Positions 61,661 through 64,000 of a stretch of 64,000 bases of DNA are shown here, piece by piece; position 1 is the first letter of the stretch; each line of letters opens with the position of its first letter. The stretch spans positions 152,466,285 to 152,530,284 of the forward strand of contig CM062293.1 of NCBI GenBank assembly GCA_031216915.1, written 5' to 3'. The notes beneath the pieces were generated by a model that did no database searches, was not told the origin of the DNA, and was given only the letters and a program-made list of their open reading frames with translations. Source of the stretch: Pictodentalium vernedei (lineage: Eukaryota; Mollusca; Scaphopoda; Dentaliida; Dentaliidae). A program made the position numbers and the translations under genes.

Positions 61661-64000
61661 AATTTCTTCTATGTTATGTCATTGGTGAGGCCCTCAATTT
61701 CATCAGTCCAGGTGGTAGCAGTTTGTGCATTGTGCAAATCCGTCCAACAGGTTAATGGTACACTACCCTTCAACCACTGCTAGAGCTGCATGAGCCGTTT
61801 CAGTAAGTTAGGAAGTAAGGTAGTAGATAGCTGCCGCAGGATGGTTCTCTCCATGCTATCCGTACTCTTTCATCCGACACAATACAAATCAGGTTGGTAA
61901 AAGAGTCACGATACCCCAATAATAAACAAACAAATGCTTTCCATGACTACAAACTTTAAATTTTCTGTGTATTTTGAGTTAAAAGATGTTTCTTTCACAG
62001 AATGACTGGTAAGGTGTCTCTACTTACAAGTTAGGCAACTTTTGGAGCTAACCTGGGGAGGCGGACTAGTGTCAATATTCCATGTGCTATAGTGTGTGTG
62101 TCAGTTTTTATGGATAGCATACCTTCAAAGCGTGTGTATGGAATAGTTTGTTTTGGAGGGAGCGTTGTATTTCAGTTTTACATTTTAGATCCCTCAATCT
62201 TCTTTTCTTCTTAATTTGCCACTCGAGGGTTTATCTGGAATATTTTTCGATATGCGTGTATAGAGGCGGGAGTCACGGTGCGTATGGAAAGTGTTCGCGT
62301 TACAACGATTAGTGTTTGACAGTTGATGTTTAGATTCCTACCTCCTGGTTTCCTACCTCTTCCTCTGTTTATCTCGGCTGAACATTAATTTAATGTATCA
62401 TACTGAAGGTGAATGAATATTTTAGAGGGGAGCCGTTTGATCTGATATTTAGGTTCACATCCGACTTGTTTCATCATTTACTGGGCATTAGGTACCTAAA
62501 CACGCTGGTCCTGGTTTTGCTTGGCTGTCGTTTAAGATAGTTTGCATCAAACAAGCGAATGGTAACGTTCGTTCCATATTGTAGCCCTGGGAACGTTATG
62601 TACAGTTTAAGACGAGTCTCTCTTCAAACTACCCAGATCTATTATCGCGAAGAATTGTTAGCCGAACGTTATGTACAGTTTAAGACGAGTCTCTCTTCAA
62701 ACTACCCAGATCTATTATCGCGAAGAATTGTTAGCCGATTTGTGTGATTACTGGCCTTGGTATTGGGTAATTTTATGTGTTGATCAGTATTAATTCTGTG
62801 TCAGTATTAATTCAGGTAGGTCACACAGCGAAATTGGGATTCGTTGGAAAGTTCAAGCCTTTCATGTAACAGCCAAAGATCAAAACTATGGACTTTTCTA
62901 TTCAAAGTTGCGAACTTGTATACGCCGGTGTTCCAGTTAAGAATTCAACATTTATGATAATGTGAATGAGGTGTTCACTCACCACACAGAAACTGTTAAA
63001 ATGACTTCAATAATTCAGAAGATAAGATTTCACAAGAATAAAATCGTGAACTATGGAAAATTTTATGCGTGTCACTTATTGGTTTAGTCAACTAAAAAAC
63101 TTTTTTTTTTCAATTGTTTGCCTATGGTTACCCTTATGAAATTTCTCAAAAAACTTCAAATTTTTTTTGGCCCATTTTATGATGCAAAAATGTTCTACAT
63201 ATAAAAATACCATTGTTTTCACATTTTCTGCTGCTGAAATCGCTTGTTCTGACTGAATAAATCAACTTGAAGTACAGAATGGGTATCACTGTAGGCCTAA
63301 ATTCAACTTTTCCGGCAATGACAGCCATAGGTTCACGCACAGTGTCACTTTCCATACATTATAAAATCGGGACTCGGAGTTTCACTCGTTAGAAATATGA
63401 AACACGAGTCAAACAAAATTCACCCATATTCTTTCAAAACAGACTGAATGAATAATCTTCAATTCATTTTTAGTGTTCCATCTATTCAAAATATAGCTGT
63501 CACAGCCGACAGAAAATAATTTGTCAATTCCAATCGTTTGTTTTTCAGTACTTCTATAGGAAAGCAACTTCTGCGATTTGGAAGACTGCAGTATTTTCGA
63601 TTATACCTCCATAGCAACTTCTGATCAGAAAGGCGGAGGTAAGTGAGTCTGAAAACTAATGATGCCTTCCAGAAGCTAATTTTGATTATTCCCTTTTGAA
63701 AATGGAAAGGCCTTCATTATATACGACTGAGCAAACCCCGAATAGAAATGACGCTTGAATATCAGTCAATACAGGCATCGAAGAAACTGATTTTAAGCCA
63801 CTTGAAAGGTGTTTTCCTACACGGGAGGCCAGGCTTGGTGGGGTAATTTTGCTGCCGAGAGATATTCCTACAAACACAGTGACGTGTATGTAGATAACGG
63901 TGTGCGAGGTGATAAGGGTGGATTTGCTTTGGATACCCCCAAGCATAGTCCCATAATTGTGCAATGCTATGGGATGAGCTTTTACTAAAATTTTCCAGCT
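61661..64000. repeat. Monomer U15 (downstream type), partial, cut by window end
   Basis: The first 2340 bp of a further monomer, starting cataggtaat and carrying tttagattcc, gcctttcatg and cacccatatt. Private changes include catcagtcca, gtgttcgcgt and tattcaaagt. It ends inside the 110-codon minus-strand frame region, so the array continues to the right. No gene is visible. Confidence 0.9.
62592..62737. repeat. 73-bp tandem duplication, U15
   Basis: Both copies identical. Confidence 0.92.

Larger units (their letters stand above)
39411..64000. repeat. Non-trimeric array domain (U10-U15)
   Basis: From the last third of U10 onward the copies share variants absent from U1-U9: aggttaatgg, tttagattcc, gcctttcatg, cttatgaaat, cacccatatt, cagaatgtta, aaaactagcg and cgttaagtca (not every unit has all of them). 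No period-three pattern is visible. Neighbouring units share patches instead. The domain runs off the right edge of the window, and no gene is seen in it. Confidence 0.82.

Noticed and set aside
1-64000. CRISPR array
   Set aside because: Repeats are over 4 kb and contiguous, without short repeats and unique spacers, and the elements present are eukaryotic.

Overview
The whole window lies inside one head-to-tail tandem array. It holds 14 complete copies and one partial copy of a monomer of about 4.37-4.39 kb, and both window edges fall inside the array, so its true size is unknown. No protein-coding gene, rRNA gene or intact canonical tRNA gene is supported. The longest open frames are about 60-110 codons, recur only because the DNA recurs, and are broken in some copies. 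The sequence is AT-rich. It carries a C-run/CA microsatellite, tRNA-derived SINEs with target-site duplications, and AAAT- and AAT-type tails. This fits a metazoan nuclear genome (macrosatellite or megasatellite DNA), probably an invertebrate; the species cannot be named from the sequence.

Unit starts, taking base 1 as the phase origin, are 1, 4378, 8766, 13138, 17516, 21900, 26272, 30653, 35039, 39411, 43751, 48133, 52909, 57279 and 61661 (U1-U15). Units 1-9 form a three-monomer higher-order repeat (types A-B-C, about 13.13-13.14 kb, three times: 1-13137, 13138-26271, 26272-39410). Diagnostic substitutions recur every third monomer. U10 is a chimera: its first half matches the higher-order domain and its last third matches the downstream copies. 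U11-U15 form a second, non-trimeric domain with its own variants. In it, neighbouring units share long patches (U12/U13 late, U13/U14 early).

Within each monomer, in order (U1 coordinates), there is: a gene-free stretch ending in an A-rich segment (1-290); a short hairpin (721-735); a 73-bp perfect tandem duplication (931-1076); a site resembling half of a CENP-B box (1178-1194); a poly-C/CA microsatellite (2523-2570); an 11-bp GC-rich inverted repeat (2651-2730); a tRNA-like segment with A and B boxes (3580-3660); and a 5'-truncated SINE with an 11-bp target-site duplication (4061-4373). The last was in the founder monomer before amplification. U12 alone carries an additional full-length SINE of the same family (49805-50175, 15-bp target-site duplication), inserted after the array formed. 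The array is thus a stratified record: an old SINE in all copies, then amplification, then trimer formation in one domain, then a private SINE insertion and local conversion or duplication in the other.
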